Below, piece after piece: positions 14,639-22,564 of a stretch of DNA of 27,110 nucleotides. The notes beneath the pieces were generated by a model, which saw only the letters and a list, made by a program, of their open reading frames with translations, made no database searches and was not told the origin of the DNA. The translations under genes were made by a program, and so were the position numbers. This DNA is from JAATGA01 sp047605605. GTDB lineage: Bacteria > Pseudomonadota > Alphaproteobacteria > Rhodobacterales > Rhodobacteraceae. The stretch lies in the NCBI GenBank assembly GCA_047605605.1, contig JASGFG010000054.1, forward strand, positions 1-27,110, written 5' to 3'. Numbering within the stretch: position 1 is the stretch's first letter; each line of letters begins with the position of its first letter.

Positions 14639-14968
14639 TCAGCGGTCGGCGTTCAGCTTTTCGATATAGTCGCGCATCTCCTCTGCCTCTTGCCGGGCGT
14701 CGCGCAGGCCCTCCATCGCGGCGCGCAGTTCCGCCTCGGTCTGGGCAAGCTGGTTCTGCAATTCCTCCTCACGGTTTTCCATGTAGAGGATCGCCTGATC
14801 CCGCATCTCCTCGGCCTCGTGCAGCGATTGGGCCAGGCGGTCCATCTCGCCCATGTCGCCGCCCGCCACGCGGGTAAAGCGGTGCAGGACCCAATAGGTG
14901 AACCAGCCCGCTGCAAAGGCCAGCATCAGGATGATCGCGGTGACGACGATGAATTCGGTGCGGTTCAT
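14639..14968 (-). CDS. Small inner-membrane coiled-coil protein
   Basis: A 109-residue protein with one N-terminal membrane helix (about 7-29: IVVTAIILMLAFAAGWF and on) followed by RFTRV and a long charged helix with heptad character (about 40-105, rich in Glu, Leu, Gln, Arg). It resembles conserved unnamed proteins of Rhodobacterales that begin MNRTEF; no function is assigned. It lies 58 bp after the double-OmpA gene on the same strand, so the two may act together at the envelope. I chose the ATG at 14968 (GGCAGG upstream); a GTG at 15010 would add 14 unconserved-looking residues. The 14504-14638 gap after it contains only a 10-bp palindrome (14616-14625). Confidence 0.75.
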   Translation of the reverse strand: MNRTEFIVVTAIILMLAFAAGWFTYWVLHRFTRVAGGDMGEMDRLAQSLHEAEEMRDQAILYMENREEELQNQLAQTEAELRAAMEGLRDARQEAEEMRDYIEKLNADR

Positions 14969-15026
14969 GCGGGCCTGCCGGAATGCTGCGGTCACCCGGT
15001 CTTCCTGCACCGGGGCAGGGGCGGGG

Positions 15027-17591
15027 TCAACCGTCCTGCGCCGGGCGGGGCCGGGGCTGTTGCGTCTTTACCTGCGGCGCGACTGACGGGCTGTCGTCGC
15101 CCGAGAAATCCGGCCCGTCCCCAGCCGCAGGCGCATCGGGTGCCGCGGCGGGCTGCTCGGCATCGGGCGCGTCCATGGCGGGGGCGTCCGACGTGCCCTC
15201 CATGTCCATGTCGGCATCGGTGCCCGCATCATCCCCTTCGGGCTGGCCGATCAGGGCAAAGGCGATGCGGCGGTTCGCCTCGCGCCCTTCCTCGGTGCCA
15301 TTGTCGGCGATGGGATCGACCTCGCCATAGCCCGTGGCCTTCAGCACGGTGGGGTCCACCCCGCGGCGAACAAGGGCGGCCATGACCTCGTTGGCACGAT
15401 CCTGGCTCAGCCGCTGGTTGCCGCGTTCGGACCCTTGCGAGTCGGTATAGCCGCCGATTTCCATCGGCACGCCGGGGCAGGCTTTCAGACGGTCCGCGAT
15501 CGCCGCCACCACGCCGTTCGCGGCGGCGGCAATGCGGGCAGAGCCGGGGTCGAATGAAATCTTCTGCCGGTCCAGGATTTCCACGATGGAATTGCGGCAC
15601 TGCACGGCCAGAGCCGCCGCGTCGCCACCGTCGCCTGCATTTTCGTCACCTGCATCCTCGCCGCCCTCTGCATTCGGCTGGTTCGCGGGTGGCGGCGTTT
15701 CCCCGGCCTGCGCTGCCGGGGTCTGCGGCGCGGGCGTCTTCGGCTTGTCGGTCAGGGTGAACTCGATCCGGCGGTTCGCCTCGCGTCCGGCCTCGGTGCC
15801 ATTGTCGGCGATGGGATTGGCCTCGCCATAGCCCACGGCCTTGAGATACGAGATGTCGACCCGCCGGCCCTGAAGCGCCATCAGCACCGCCTCGGCCCGG
15901 GCCTGGCTCAGCGCGCGGTTGCCTTCTTCCGACCCCTGGGCATCGGTATGGCCGCCGATTTCCATGCGCACGCCTTCGCATTTCCGCAGGATGTCGGCCA
16001 GCTTGCCCATCAGCGGACCGGACTGGGCGTCGATCTCGGCCGAACCGGGGGCGAAGGTGATCTTCTGTTTCGCGAAAAGCGCCGCGATCATGTCGTGGCA
16101 TTCCTGCGGGGTGGGCAGGGCGGCCAGCGGATCGAAAGCCTCGTCATAGCGCACGTCGACGCGGAAGGTCTGGCCCTGTCCCAGCTTGCCCGACAGGATC
16201 TGCGAGATGCGCGCACGACCCTGTTGCGATCCGGTCACGCCCTTGACCTCGACCAGATCGGCGCGCACCAGCGCAGTCCCTTCGTGCAGTTCGGCCAGCG
16301 ATTCCAGCGCCGCCAGAACCCGCACCGGCCAGCCGCCCGGCAGTTCGGGGTCAAAGCGCGTCGCGACATAAACCTTGTCCGAGCCGAACCGCGCGCGGGC
16401 AAAGCTGTTGACGGCATTGCGCTGCATTTCGTCCGTCAGGCGGCCGCGCAGTTCGACGCGGCCCGTCTCGCCATTCAGGCTGGCGGTGAATTCGGCCGGC
16501 CCGGCGGGCGCGGTGATTTCCTTTTTCGGCAGCGTCGCATCCAGCGAAAAGACGCCCGGCAGGGCATTCTGCAATTCGCCCACCACCCGGTCAAAGGTCG
16601 CCTGCGGCGTGTCCTCGGATGCAAGCAGCGTCACATCGGCATCCGAAAAGGTCACTGTCCCGGCGCCCAGTTCGCTGACGGCGCGAATCCCGGCCTCGGC
16701 CGCGGCGGCCCAGCTGGGGGTTGGCACGCCAAGGCCGATGGTGCAGGTGGGGCGCCCCTCGACCCCGGCGGCTATGGCGGCAGACAGGATGCGGTCGCGC
16801 GCCGCCTCGGTATCGGCAGAGCAGGCATCGAATCGCGCGCCTTCGGCATCCTTGACAAAGCGCAGGGTAAAGGGCGTCAGCACGGGGCGCGGCGCCGAAA
16901 TGTCGATCGTCACATCGACGCCTTCGGGTTTCGAGCGGCCAAGCTGTGCCTCGAACTGGCGCTTTTCGGCGTCCGACGCGGCGATGGCGGTGATGTGGAC
17001 GCGATCCGCATCGACCGAGATCTTGGACCGGGGCAGCAGTTTCAGCGCCGCCACCCCGTAATCGAAGGCCGCCGTCCAGGTTTCCGCGGCCGGATAGGTC
17101 GCCGTCTCGATCATTTCGGCCAGGGGCGTGCCGGGCATCAGCGCCGCAGCGGTATCGGTCAGCTGCTGTTCCTCCTCGCCCGCGGGCAGCAGGCCGATCA
17201 GCTGGATGCCATCGTCATTGCGCAGCATCTCGACCGAGAATTTCGGGGCCTCGATGGCGCGGGCGGGGGCCACCTCCATGTCGTCCACGATGCGCGACGC
17301 ATCCACCATGGTTCCGGCAAGGTTCACGGCCCGGAACCGCGACGCCTCGTTCGGGGCGGTGCCGGTCAGCCGGACCTGAAGCCCGTCCGTCCCGACCGCG
17401 GCCCAGGCAAAGCCTTCCTGACCCAGCCGGTCGGACACCGCCTTGGCGGACCGGTTCTCGATCACCACGGCGGCGCCCCAGGCGATCAGCGTGGCCACAA
17501 GGCTGGCGACGACAAAGGCCGCGATGGCCAGCAGCGCGGTGCCGGGACGAAGGGAAAGCGGGTTCAGCGCGGAAGTCGCCTTGCGAAGCAT
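15027..17591 (-). CDS. Membrane-anchored BON-like protein with two OmpA (peptidoglycan-binding) domains
   Basis: An 854-residue envelope protein. An N-terminal membrane helix (about 18-44) leads to a long periplasmic region with repeated BON-like segments (up to about 480). Two OmpA C-terminal-like domains follow (about 495-610 and 665-780), and the tail is acidic, Pro/Ala-rich. Both OmpA domains keep the peptidoglycan-contact pattern: TDAQGSEEGNRALSQARA and TDSQGSERGNQRLSQDRA, each with the Asp and Arg expected to hold diaminopimelate, and both end GREANRRI. Paired cysteines lie in each domain. BON plus OmpA recalls mycobacterial ArfA. Probably links the inner membrane to the cell wall. I chose the ATG at 17591 because a membrane anchor follows; the frame to 17669 adds only a basic stretch. 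Ribosome site is weak. It follows ubiA by 78 bp. Confidence 0.85.
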   Translation of the reverse strand: MLRKATSALNPLSLRPGTALLAIAAFVVASLVATLIAWGAAVVIENRSAKAVSDRLGQEGFAWAAVGTDGLQVRLTGTAPNEASRFRAVNLAGTMVDASRIVDDMEVAPARAIEAPKFSVEMLRNDDGIQLIGLLPAGEEEQQLTDTAAALMPGTPLAEMIETATYPAAETWTAAFDYGVAALKLLPRSKISVDADRVHITAIAASDAEKRQFEAQLGRSKPEGVDVTIDISAPRPVLTPFTLRFVKDAEGARFDACSADTEAARDRILSAAIAAGVEGRPTCTIGLGVPTPSWAAAAEAGIRAVSELGAGTVTFSDADVTLLASEDTPQATFDRVVGELQNALPGVFSLDATLPKKEITAPAGPAEFTASLNGETGRVELRGRLTDEMQRNAVNSFARARFGSDKVYVATRFDPELPGGWPVRVLAALESLAELHEGTALVRADLVEVKGVTGSQQGRARISQILSGKLGQGQTFRVDVRYDEAFDPLAALPTPQECHDMIAALFAKQKITFAPGSAEIDAQSGPLMGKLADILRKCEGVRMEIGGHTDAQGSEEGNRALSQARAEAVLMALQGRRVDISYLKAVGYGEANPIADNGTEAGREANRRIEFTLTDKPKTPAPQTPAAQAGETPPPANQPNAEGGEDAGDENAGDGGDAAALAVQCRNSIVEILDRQKISFDPGSARIAAAANGVVAAIADRLKACPGVPMEIGGYTDSQGSERGNQRLSQDRANEVMAALVRRGVDPTVLKATGYGEVDPIADNGTEEGREANRRIAFALIGQPEGDDAGTDADMDMEGTSDAPAMDAPDAEQPAAAPDAPAAGDGPDFSGDDSPSVAPQVKTQQPRPRPAQDG
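15271..15340 (-). repeat. Internal DNA repeat, copy in second OmpA domain (partner 15772-15841)
   Basis: This 70-bp stretch matches 15772-15841 with seven mismatches (90% identity). The copies are exactly 501 bp apart, or 167 codons. They encode the GYGE...PIADNGTE.GREANRR segment of each OmpA domain. The identity extends through third codon positions, which suggests recent duplication or gene conversion. Confidence 0.85.
15772..15841 (-). repeat. Internal DNA repeat, copy in first OmpA domain (partner 15271-15340)
   Basis: This is the second copy of the in-frame 70-bp repeat. It encodes the end of the first OmpA domain. Flanking parts of the two domains are less alike at the DNA level. Confidence 0.85.
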
Positions 17592-17669
17592 CGGTTCTTT
17601 CAAGGGGAATCGGTCCCATGCGGACGGTTTTCGGCGGCGACTCCTAGGCCCGCGGGCGGCCGGGATCAA

Positions 17670-18635
17670 TCAGACCAGCGCGGCTGCGGCGAAAAACAGC
17701 GCAGGGATCAGCCCCGCATCGCGGTTCGACCGGAACAGCCGCAGGCAGATGTCGGGGTCGTCGATGTCCAGCCGCAGCAATTGCCAGCCCATGTGCCAGC
17801 CCCAGCCCCAGACGCCGATCAGCGCCAGCGTCAGTTGCAGAAGGCCCGCCCCCGCCGGCAGCAGCGCCACCAGAACCGCCGCCGCCATCAGCAGCACCGA
17901 CAGGATCATGAACCCGCGCAGCCAGCGGTGGGTGTTTTCCGCAAACAGCCGCGCGGTGGATTTGACGCCGATCAGTGCGTCATCCTCCTTGTCCTGATGG
18001 GCATAGATCGTGTCGTAGAACAGCGTCCAGGAAATGCCCGCCAGATACATCAGCACCGGCGCAAGGCCGATCCCCCCCGCATGGGCGGCCCAGGCCAGCA
18101 GCGCCCCCCAGTTGAAGGCGATGCCCAGAAACACCTGCGGCCACCAGGTGAACCGCTTGGCAAAGGGATAGACCGCCACCGGCAGCAGCGACAGCACCCC
18201 CAGCCAGATCGCCGCCGCCGGAAAGGTCAGCAGGATGCCAAAGGCCGCCAGCGCCTGCACCGCCATCCACGCTAGCGCCCCCTTCGGCGTGACCTGGCCC
18301 GAGGGCAGGGGGCGGCTTTTCGTCCGGGCCACCTGCGCGTCGAAGGCGCGGTCGGTGAAGTCGTTCCAGGTGCAGCCCGCGCCGCGCATCAGGAACGCCC
18401 CGGCCGAACAGCCCAGGAACAGCCACAGGTCATGCCAGCGGAACCCGTCCGCATTGGCGGCCAGCGCGATCCCCCAATAACAGGGGATCAGCAGCAGCCA
18501 TGTGCCCGCAGGCCGGTCGGCGCGCGACAGCCGCAGCCAGGGCCGCGACCAGGGCGGCGCGATCCGGTCCACCCAGTTTCCGCGCACGGCATCGGCGACG
18601 ATGCCCGCCTCTGGCATTCCCTGCGGCTGGGTCAT
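17670..18635 (-). CDS. ubiA: 4-hydroxybenzoate polyprenyltransferase
   Basis: UbiA joins a polyprenyl chain to 4-hydroxybenzoate at the inner membrane, the first committed membrane step of ubiquinone synthesis. The 321-residue protein has many hydrophobic segments and both aspartate-rich motifs: NDFTDRAFD (91-99), followed by ARTKSRPLPSG, and YDTIYAHQDKEDD (207-219), followed by IGVKSTARL. These bind the prenyl diphosphate through Mg2+. The ATG at 18635 has AAGG about 8 nt upstream; a later in-frame ATG (MPEAG) would remove six residues. Its start lies 12 bp from the opposite rsmE start, so at least one promoter must lie within the other's gene. It may be co-transcribed with the OmpA-domain gene behind it. 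Confidence 0.95.
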   Translation of the reverse strand: MTQPQGMPEAGIVADAVRGNWVDRIAPPWSRPWLRLSRADRPAGTWLLLIPCYWGIALAANADGFRWHDLWLFLGCSAGAFLMRGAGCTWNDFTDRAFDAQVARTKSRPLPSGQVTPKGALAWMAVQALAAFGILLTFPAAAIWLGVLSLLPVAVYPFAKRFTWWPQVFLGIAFNWGALLAWAAHAGGIGLAPVLMYLAGISWTLFYDTIYAHQDKEDDALIGVKSTARLFAENTHRWLRGFMILSVLLMAAAVLVALLPAGAGLLQLTLALIGVWGWGWHMGWQLLRLDIDDPDICLRLFRSNRDAGLIPALFFAAAALV

Positions 18636-18647
18636 AGGCTGCCTTTC

Positions 18648-19373
18648 ATGTCCGATGCGAAAATCCGCCTGTTTGTAGATCAGCCTCTGGCCCAGGGGCA
18701 AGCCGTGGCCCTGTCCCCCGATCAGGCGCATTACCTGTTCGGGGTGATGCGGCTGGCGGCGGGGGATGCGGTGCTGCTGTTCAACGGACGGGACGGCGAA
18801 TGGCGCGCCGTGGTGGAACAGGCGGGCAAGCGCGCGGGCGTGCTGCGCTGCGACCACCAGACCGCGCCCCTTCGCTTGCCGCCCGACCTGTGGCTGCTGT
18901 TCGCGCCGATCAAGAAGGCGCGCACCGATTTCATCGTGGAAAAGGCTGTCGAGATGGGGGCGGCGCGGATCGTGCCGGTCCAGACCCGCCACACCAATTC
19001 CGAGCGTGTGCGCGCCGATCGGCTTCAGGCCCATGCGGTCGAGGCGGCCGAGCAATGCGGCGCGACCGTGGTGCCCGAGGTCGCCGATCTGGCGCCTCTG
19101 GACCGCCTGCTGGCGGCATGGCCCGCCGATCGCCGCATCCTTTGGGCGGACGAATCCCTTGCCGGCGCGCGCGAGACGCTGGCGGGCCAGCCGCGCGGGC
19201 CATGGGCCATCCTGATCGGGCCGGAGGGCGGGTTTTCCGACGACGAACGCCGCCGCCTGCGCGCGATGGAACAGGTGGTTCCGGTGGCGCTTGGCCCCCG
19301 CATCCTGCGGGCGGATACGGCGGCGGTGGCGGCGCTGACACTGTGGCAGGCGGTGCTGGGGGACTGGGCATGA
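18648..19373 (+). CDS. rsmE: 16S rRNA (uracil-1498-N3)-methyltransferase
   Basis: RsmE methylates N3 of U1498 in helix 44 of 16S rRNA using S-adenosylmethionine. The 241-residue protein has an N-terminal PUA-like part beginning IRLFVDQPLAQGQ with HYLFGVMRLAAGD, then a SPOUT domain. The SPOUT knot motifs are IKKARTDFIVEKAVEMGA (88-105), LIGPEGGFSDDE (189-200) and LGPRILRADTAAVAAL (215-230). There is no clear ribosome site before the ATG at 18648, but the family start fits. A longer frame upstream runs antisense through ubiA and is rejected. Its stop overlaps the next start (ATGA), so the GNAT gene is probably translationally coupled. Confidence 0.95.
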   Translation: MSDAKIRLFVDQPLAQGQAVALSPDQAHYLFGVMRLAAGDAVLLFNGRDGEWRAVVEQAGKRAGVLRCDHQTAPLRLPPDLWLLFAPIKKARTDFIVEKAVEMGAARIVPVQTRHTNSERVRADRLQAHAVEAAEQCGATVVPEVADLAPLDRLLAAWPADRRILWADESLAGARETLAGQPRGPWAILIGPEGGFSDDERRRLRAMEQVVPVALGPRILRADTAAVAALTLWQAVLGDWA

Positions 19374-20227
19374 TCCGCGCGGCAAGGCCCGGCGATGCCC
19401 CGGCGCTGCGGGCGTTTCTGGCGGGCCGCGAACGCGCGGCGATGTTCCCGCTGTCGGCCCTGCATGGCGGCGGGCTGATGCCGCCGGAAACCCCGCTGGA
19501 CGGACCGGGCGAAATGCACGGCTGGCTGGTCGAGGAGGCGGGCCGGATCGAGGGTTTTCTGGGCCTGTCGGGCGGCGGGCATCTGATGCCCTTCTGGCCG
19601 GGGGCGGCCTGGCGCGACTTGCGCCCGCATCTGGCGGGGCGCCGCGTGGCGACGGTGATCGTGCCCGACGGTCAGGCCGGGGATCCGCTGGCGGCACTGG
19701 GCCTTGCCGATGCGCCCATCCGCCACCGCGACGAGGAGCCGGGCTTCGTTCTGGACCTGCGCGACCTGCGGATGCCGGATGTAACGGGGTTCAGCCTTGC
19801 CCCGCTGGATCGTCACCTGCCGCTGGTGCGGCGCTGGCGCGGCGCCTATCTGGGCGAGATCTTCGGCGTCACCGGGGCCGAGGCCGAACAGCGCGCCGCC
19901 GATGACGTGGCCCGCTGGGTCGCCGCAGACAGCCACCGCCTGCTGATGCGGGGCGACGACCCCGTGGCGCTGTCGGGCTTCAACGCGCGCATTCCCGGCG
20001 TGGTGCAGATCGGCGGCGTCTGGACTCCGCCAGAGGCGCGGGGGCAGGGCCTTGCCCGCCGGATGGTCGCGCTGCATCTGGATCAGGCGCGCGGGCAGGG
20101 CGTGACCCGCGCGGTGCTGTTCGCCGCCAATGATGCGGCGGCGGCGGCCTATCGCGCCATCGGCTTTGTGCGCGAGGGCAGCATGGGGATCGTCGAACTG
20201 GCCCAACCCGTGACGGTGACGCCATGA
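19370..20227 (+). CDS. GNAT-family N-acetyltransferase
   Basis: A 285-residue protein. The C-terminal third has the acetyl-CoA-binding core: GGVWTPPEARGQGLARRMV (about 215-233), where RGQGLA is the pyrophosphate loop, then AVLFAANDAAAAAYRAIGF (about 248-266) with the usual Asn and Tyr. The N-terminal half is a divergent domain, possibly a second degenerate GNAT fold, as in other two-domain family members. The substrate is unknown. It overlaps rsmE and the next gene by 4 bp each (ATGA), which suggests one transcript and coupled translation, but no functional link to rRNA methylation is shown. Confidence 0.87.
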   Translation: MIRAARPGDAPALRAFLAGRERAAMFPLSALHGGGLMPPETPLDGPGEMHGWLVEEAGRIEGFLGLSGGGHLMPFWPGAAWRDLRPHLAGRRVATVIVPDGQAGDPLAALGLADAPIRHRDEEPGFVLDLRDLRMPDVTGFSLAPLDRHLPLVRRWRGAYLGEIFGVTGAEAEQRAADDVARWVAADSHRLLMRGDDPVALSGFNARIPGVVQIGGVWTPPEARGQGLARRMVALHLDQARGQGVTRAVLFAANDAAAAAYRAIGFVREGSMGIVELAQPVTVTP

Positions 20228-20811
20228 TCCGCCCCGAGGTGCAGCAGAAACTGAACCGCTGGCGCGAGGTTTTCTATGCCGTCGCGGTCGGGGCGGCGGG
20301 TGTGTGGCTGATCTCGCTGGGCGGGCTGATCCTGATTCCGCTGGGGCTGGCGCTGGTCGCACTTGGCCTTGGCTGGATCGTCAGCGCCCTGCGCCGCCTG
20401 CGGTTCCAGCGCGAGGTCCATGCGCCGGGCATGGTCGAGGTGGACGAAGGCCAGATCGGCTATCTTGGCCCGACCTTCGGCGGCTTCGTCGCGCTGGCCG
20501 ACCTGGCGGAACTGCGCCTGCTGACAATCAACGGCCGCCGGTTGTGGCGGCTGAAGCAGGCCGACGGGCAGGCGCTGCTGGTGCCGGTGGATGCGGCGGG
20601 GGCGGAACGGCTTTACGACGCCTTTGCCAGCCTGCCGGGCATCGACATGGGCGCGGCGGCGGCGGCGCTGGATGCCGCCCCCGGTGGCGACGGCTCTGCG
20701 CTGACGCTGGCGCAGGAAAGCCGGCTGATCTGGTCGCGCGGGCTGCGGGCCATCGCGCCCGATCTGCAACCTTCGGATGACCGCCCGGCGCCCCCGCGCG
20801 GCTGGTCTTGA
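20224..20811 (+). CDS. Unrecognised membrane protein with two adjacent helices
   Basis: A 195-residue protein I cannot assign. Residues 1-16 are charged. A hydrophobic hairpin spans about 17-57 (YAVAVGAAGVWLISLGGLIL, then LGLALVALGLGWIV). A soluble domain follows, with the strand-like stretch GMVEVDEGQIGYLGPTFGG and WRLKQADGQALLVPVDAAGA. The C-terminus is Ala-rich and then polar. The layout of two helices followed by a small beta-rich domain resembles bacterial PH-like membrane proteins. It starts within the GNAT stop (ATGA) and ends 63 bp before gshA, so it belongs to the rsmE transcript. Confidence 0.8.
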   Translation: MIRPEVQQKLNRWREVFYAVAVGAAGVWLISLGGLILIPLGLALVALGLGWIVSALRRLRFQREVHAPGMVEVDEGQIGYLGPTFGGFVALADLAELRLLTINGRRLWRLKQADGQALLVPVDAAGAERLYDAFASLPGIDMGAAAAALDAAPGGDGSALTLAQESRLIWSRGLRAIAPDLQPSDDRPAPPRGWS

Positions 20812-20874
20812 CTCGGACGCCGCCGCCCGCCACCTGTTTGCCCCGGAAGCCTAGCGAAAGATCGGAGCGCCCCC

Positions 20875-22221
20875 ATGTCCATTCCCCAGTCCGGCGGCGG
20901 CCCAATCGAGGATTTCTCGCAACTGGCGGCCTATATGGAATCCGGCTGCAAGCCCGCCGCCGACTGGCGCATCGGGACCGAGCATGAAAAATTCGGCTGG
21001 CTGACCGATACGCGCCTGCCGCTGCCCTATGCGGGCGACCGTTCGATCAGCGCGCTGTTCGCCGGGCTGATCGACCGCCACGGCTGGACCGCGGTGCGCG
21101 AGGGCGACAACATCATCGGCCTGACCCGCGGCATGGCCAACATCAGCCTTGAACCCGGCGGCCAGTTCGAGCTTTCGGGCGCGCCCTTCGCCAGCCTGCA
21201 CGAGACCAAGGGCGAGCTGGACCAGCATTTTGCCGAGGTGGCGGGGATCGCCGATCCGCTGGGCATCCGGTTCATGAGCGTCGGCGCCGCGCCGGAGTGG
21301 CGCCACGACCAGATGCCGGTGATGCCCAAGGGGCGCTATCGGCTGATGACCGACTACATGGGCCGCGTCGGCACCCATGGCACACAGATGATGTATCGCA
21401 CCTCGACCGTGCAGGTGAACCTGGACTATGGGTCCGAGGCCGACATGGTGAAAAAGCTGCGGGTCGCCTTGGCCTTGCAGCCGGTGGCGACGGCGCTTTT
21501 CGCCTCGTCCCCGTTCTTCGAGGGCAAGCCCAACGGCCACAAAAGCTGGCGCTCGCGCATCTGGCGGGGGCTGGACGACAGCCGCACCGGGATGCTGCCC
21601 TTTGCGTTCGAGCACGGCATGGGGTTCCAGCGTTATGTCGACTGGGTTCTGGATGTGCCGATGTATTTCGTCTATCGCGACGGAGTATACATCAACGCGC
21701 TTGGCCAGTCGTTCCGGGATTTCCTGAAAGGGCAACTGCCCGCGCTGCCCGGCGAAAAGCCCACGCTTTCGGACTGGGCCGACCACATGACCACGGTGTT
21801 CCCCGAGGCGCGGGTCAAGAAATACATCGAGATGCGCGGCGCCGATGCCGGGTCGCGCGCCCATCTTGTGGCGCTGCCCACCTTCTGGGTGGGGCTGATG
21901 TATGACGCATCCGCGCTGGATGCGGCCTGGGATCTGGTCAAGGGCTTCGATGCCGAAACGCGCGAGGGGCTGCGGGTCGCGGCCTCGGTTTCCGCCTTGC
22001 AGGGCGAGGCGGGCGGGGTGCTGCTGGCCGATCTGGCGCGCCGGGCGGTGGAGCTTTCCCGTGCGGGGCTGGTCGCGCGGGGCCTGGACGAGGAAAGCCT
22101 GCTGGACGTGGTGCAGGCCCATGTGGACAGCGGCCGGGTGCAGGCCGATGACCTGCTGGCCGCCTATCGCGGGGCATGGGGCGAAAGCCTGACCCCGGAA
22201 TATGCGGCGACCTCGCTTTGA
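20875..22221 (+). CDS. gshA: Glutamate-cysteine ligase (plant/alphaproteobacterial type)
   Basis: Makes gamma-glutamylcysteine from glutamate, cysteine and ATP, the first step of glutathione synthesis. The 448-residue protein belongs to the plant/alphaproteobacterial GCS2 group: WRIGTEHEKFGW (31-42), SLEPGGQFELSGAP (about 91-104), MMYRTSTVQVNLDY (about 171-184), and FRDFLKGQLPALPGE. Length is typical. ATG at 20875 has GGAG about 7 nt upstream. The 63-bp gap after the two-helix protein shows no clear promoter. A small membrane protein gene follows after 70 bp. No gshB is present in the window. Confidence 0.95.
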   Translation: MSIPQSGGGPIEDFSQLAAYMESGCKPAADWRIGTEHEKFGWLTDTRLPLPYAGDRSISALFAGLIDRHGWTAVREGDNIIGLTRGMANISLEPGGQFELSGAPFASLHETKGELDQHFAEVAGIADPLGIRFMSVGAAPEWRHDQMPVMPKGRYRLMTDYMGRVGTHGTQMMYRTSTVQVNLDYGSEADMVKKLRVALALQPVATALFASSPFFEGKPNGHKSWRSRIWRGLDDSRTGMLPFAFEHGMGFQRYVDWVLDVPMYFVYRDGVYINALGQSFRDFLKGQLPALPGEKPTLSDWADHMTTVFPEARVKKYIEMRGADAGSRAHLVALPTFWVGLMYDASALDAAWDLVKGFDAETREGLRVAASVSALQGEAGGVLLADLARRAVELSRAGLVARGLDEESLLDVVQAHVDSGRVQADDLLAAYRGAWGESLTPEYAATSL

Positions 22222-22291
22222 CAGAACGCTTGCCGCAGCGGCGCGGCCACCCCACTATGGGCCGTCACAGGCCAGCATGGGGTGGAATGCA

Positions 22292-22537
22292 ATGCGTGAT
22301 TTCTTCATCGAATGGTTCGAGAAGGTCGTTTCCGTCATCGTCGTCGTTGCCGCGATCGGGGTGGTGGTTGCCGCCATAGCCGCGCTGTTCCAGCAGGGGT
22401 TCCTGGCGTTTCTGGCCGTGCTGATCTTTGGCGCGCTTTATGTCGTGCTGATGGGCGGGGCGATGTTCCTGGGGCTGGGGATCTACCAGAACACCAAGCG
22501 GTCGGCCGACCTGCTGGAACGGCTGGCGCTGAAGTAA
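22292..22537 (+). CDS. Small two-helix membrane protein, unrecognised
   Basis: An 81-residue protein: an amphipathic start (MRDFFIEWFEKV), two hydrophobic helices (about 14-34 and 39-63) and a basic, Leu-rich tail (NTKRSADLLERLALK) likely in the cytoplasm. I do not recognise a family. The ATG at 22292 has GGGGTGGAA upstream; an ATG at 22277 would add five residues. TTGCCG (22230-22235) and CACTAT (22253-22258) with 17-bp spacing may be a weak promoter, so it may be transcribed separately from gshA. It faces plsY with only 26 bp between stops. Confidence 0.75.
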   Translation: MRDFFIEWFEKVVSVIVVVAAIGVVVAAIAALFQQGFLAFLAVLIFGALYVVLMGGAMFLGLGIYQNTKRSADLLERLALK

Positions 22538-22543
22538 GGCGCG

Positions 22544-22564
22544 GGCCGCCGCCGGCGGACGGCC
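22544..22564. terminator. GC palindrome between convergent genes
   Basis: CCGCCGGCGG (22549-22558) is a perfect palindrome flanked by GGCC on both sides (22544-22547, 22561-22564). It fills the 26-bp gap between two facing stops. No T-run is present. It may block read-through in both directions. Confidence 0.35.

Noticed and set aside
12872..15385. An 837-codon open frame on the plus strand opposite gabD
   Set aside because: The minus strand encodes a full aldehyde dehydrogenase with all catalytic residues. The plus frame runs through a terminator and three genes and shows no recognisable family.
15948..18275. A 775-codon open frame on the plus strand opposite the OmpA-domain and ubiA genes
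   Set aside because: It is a high-GC antisense shadow. The translation is His/Arg/Gly-rich without domains, and the opposite strand has clear OmpA and UbiA motifs.
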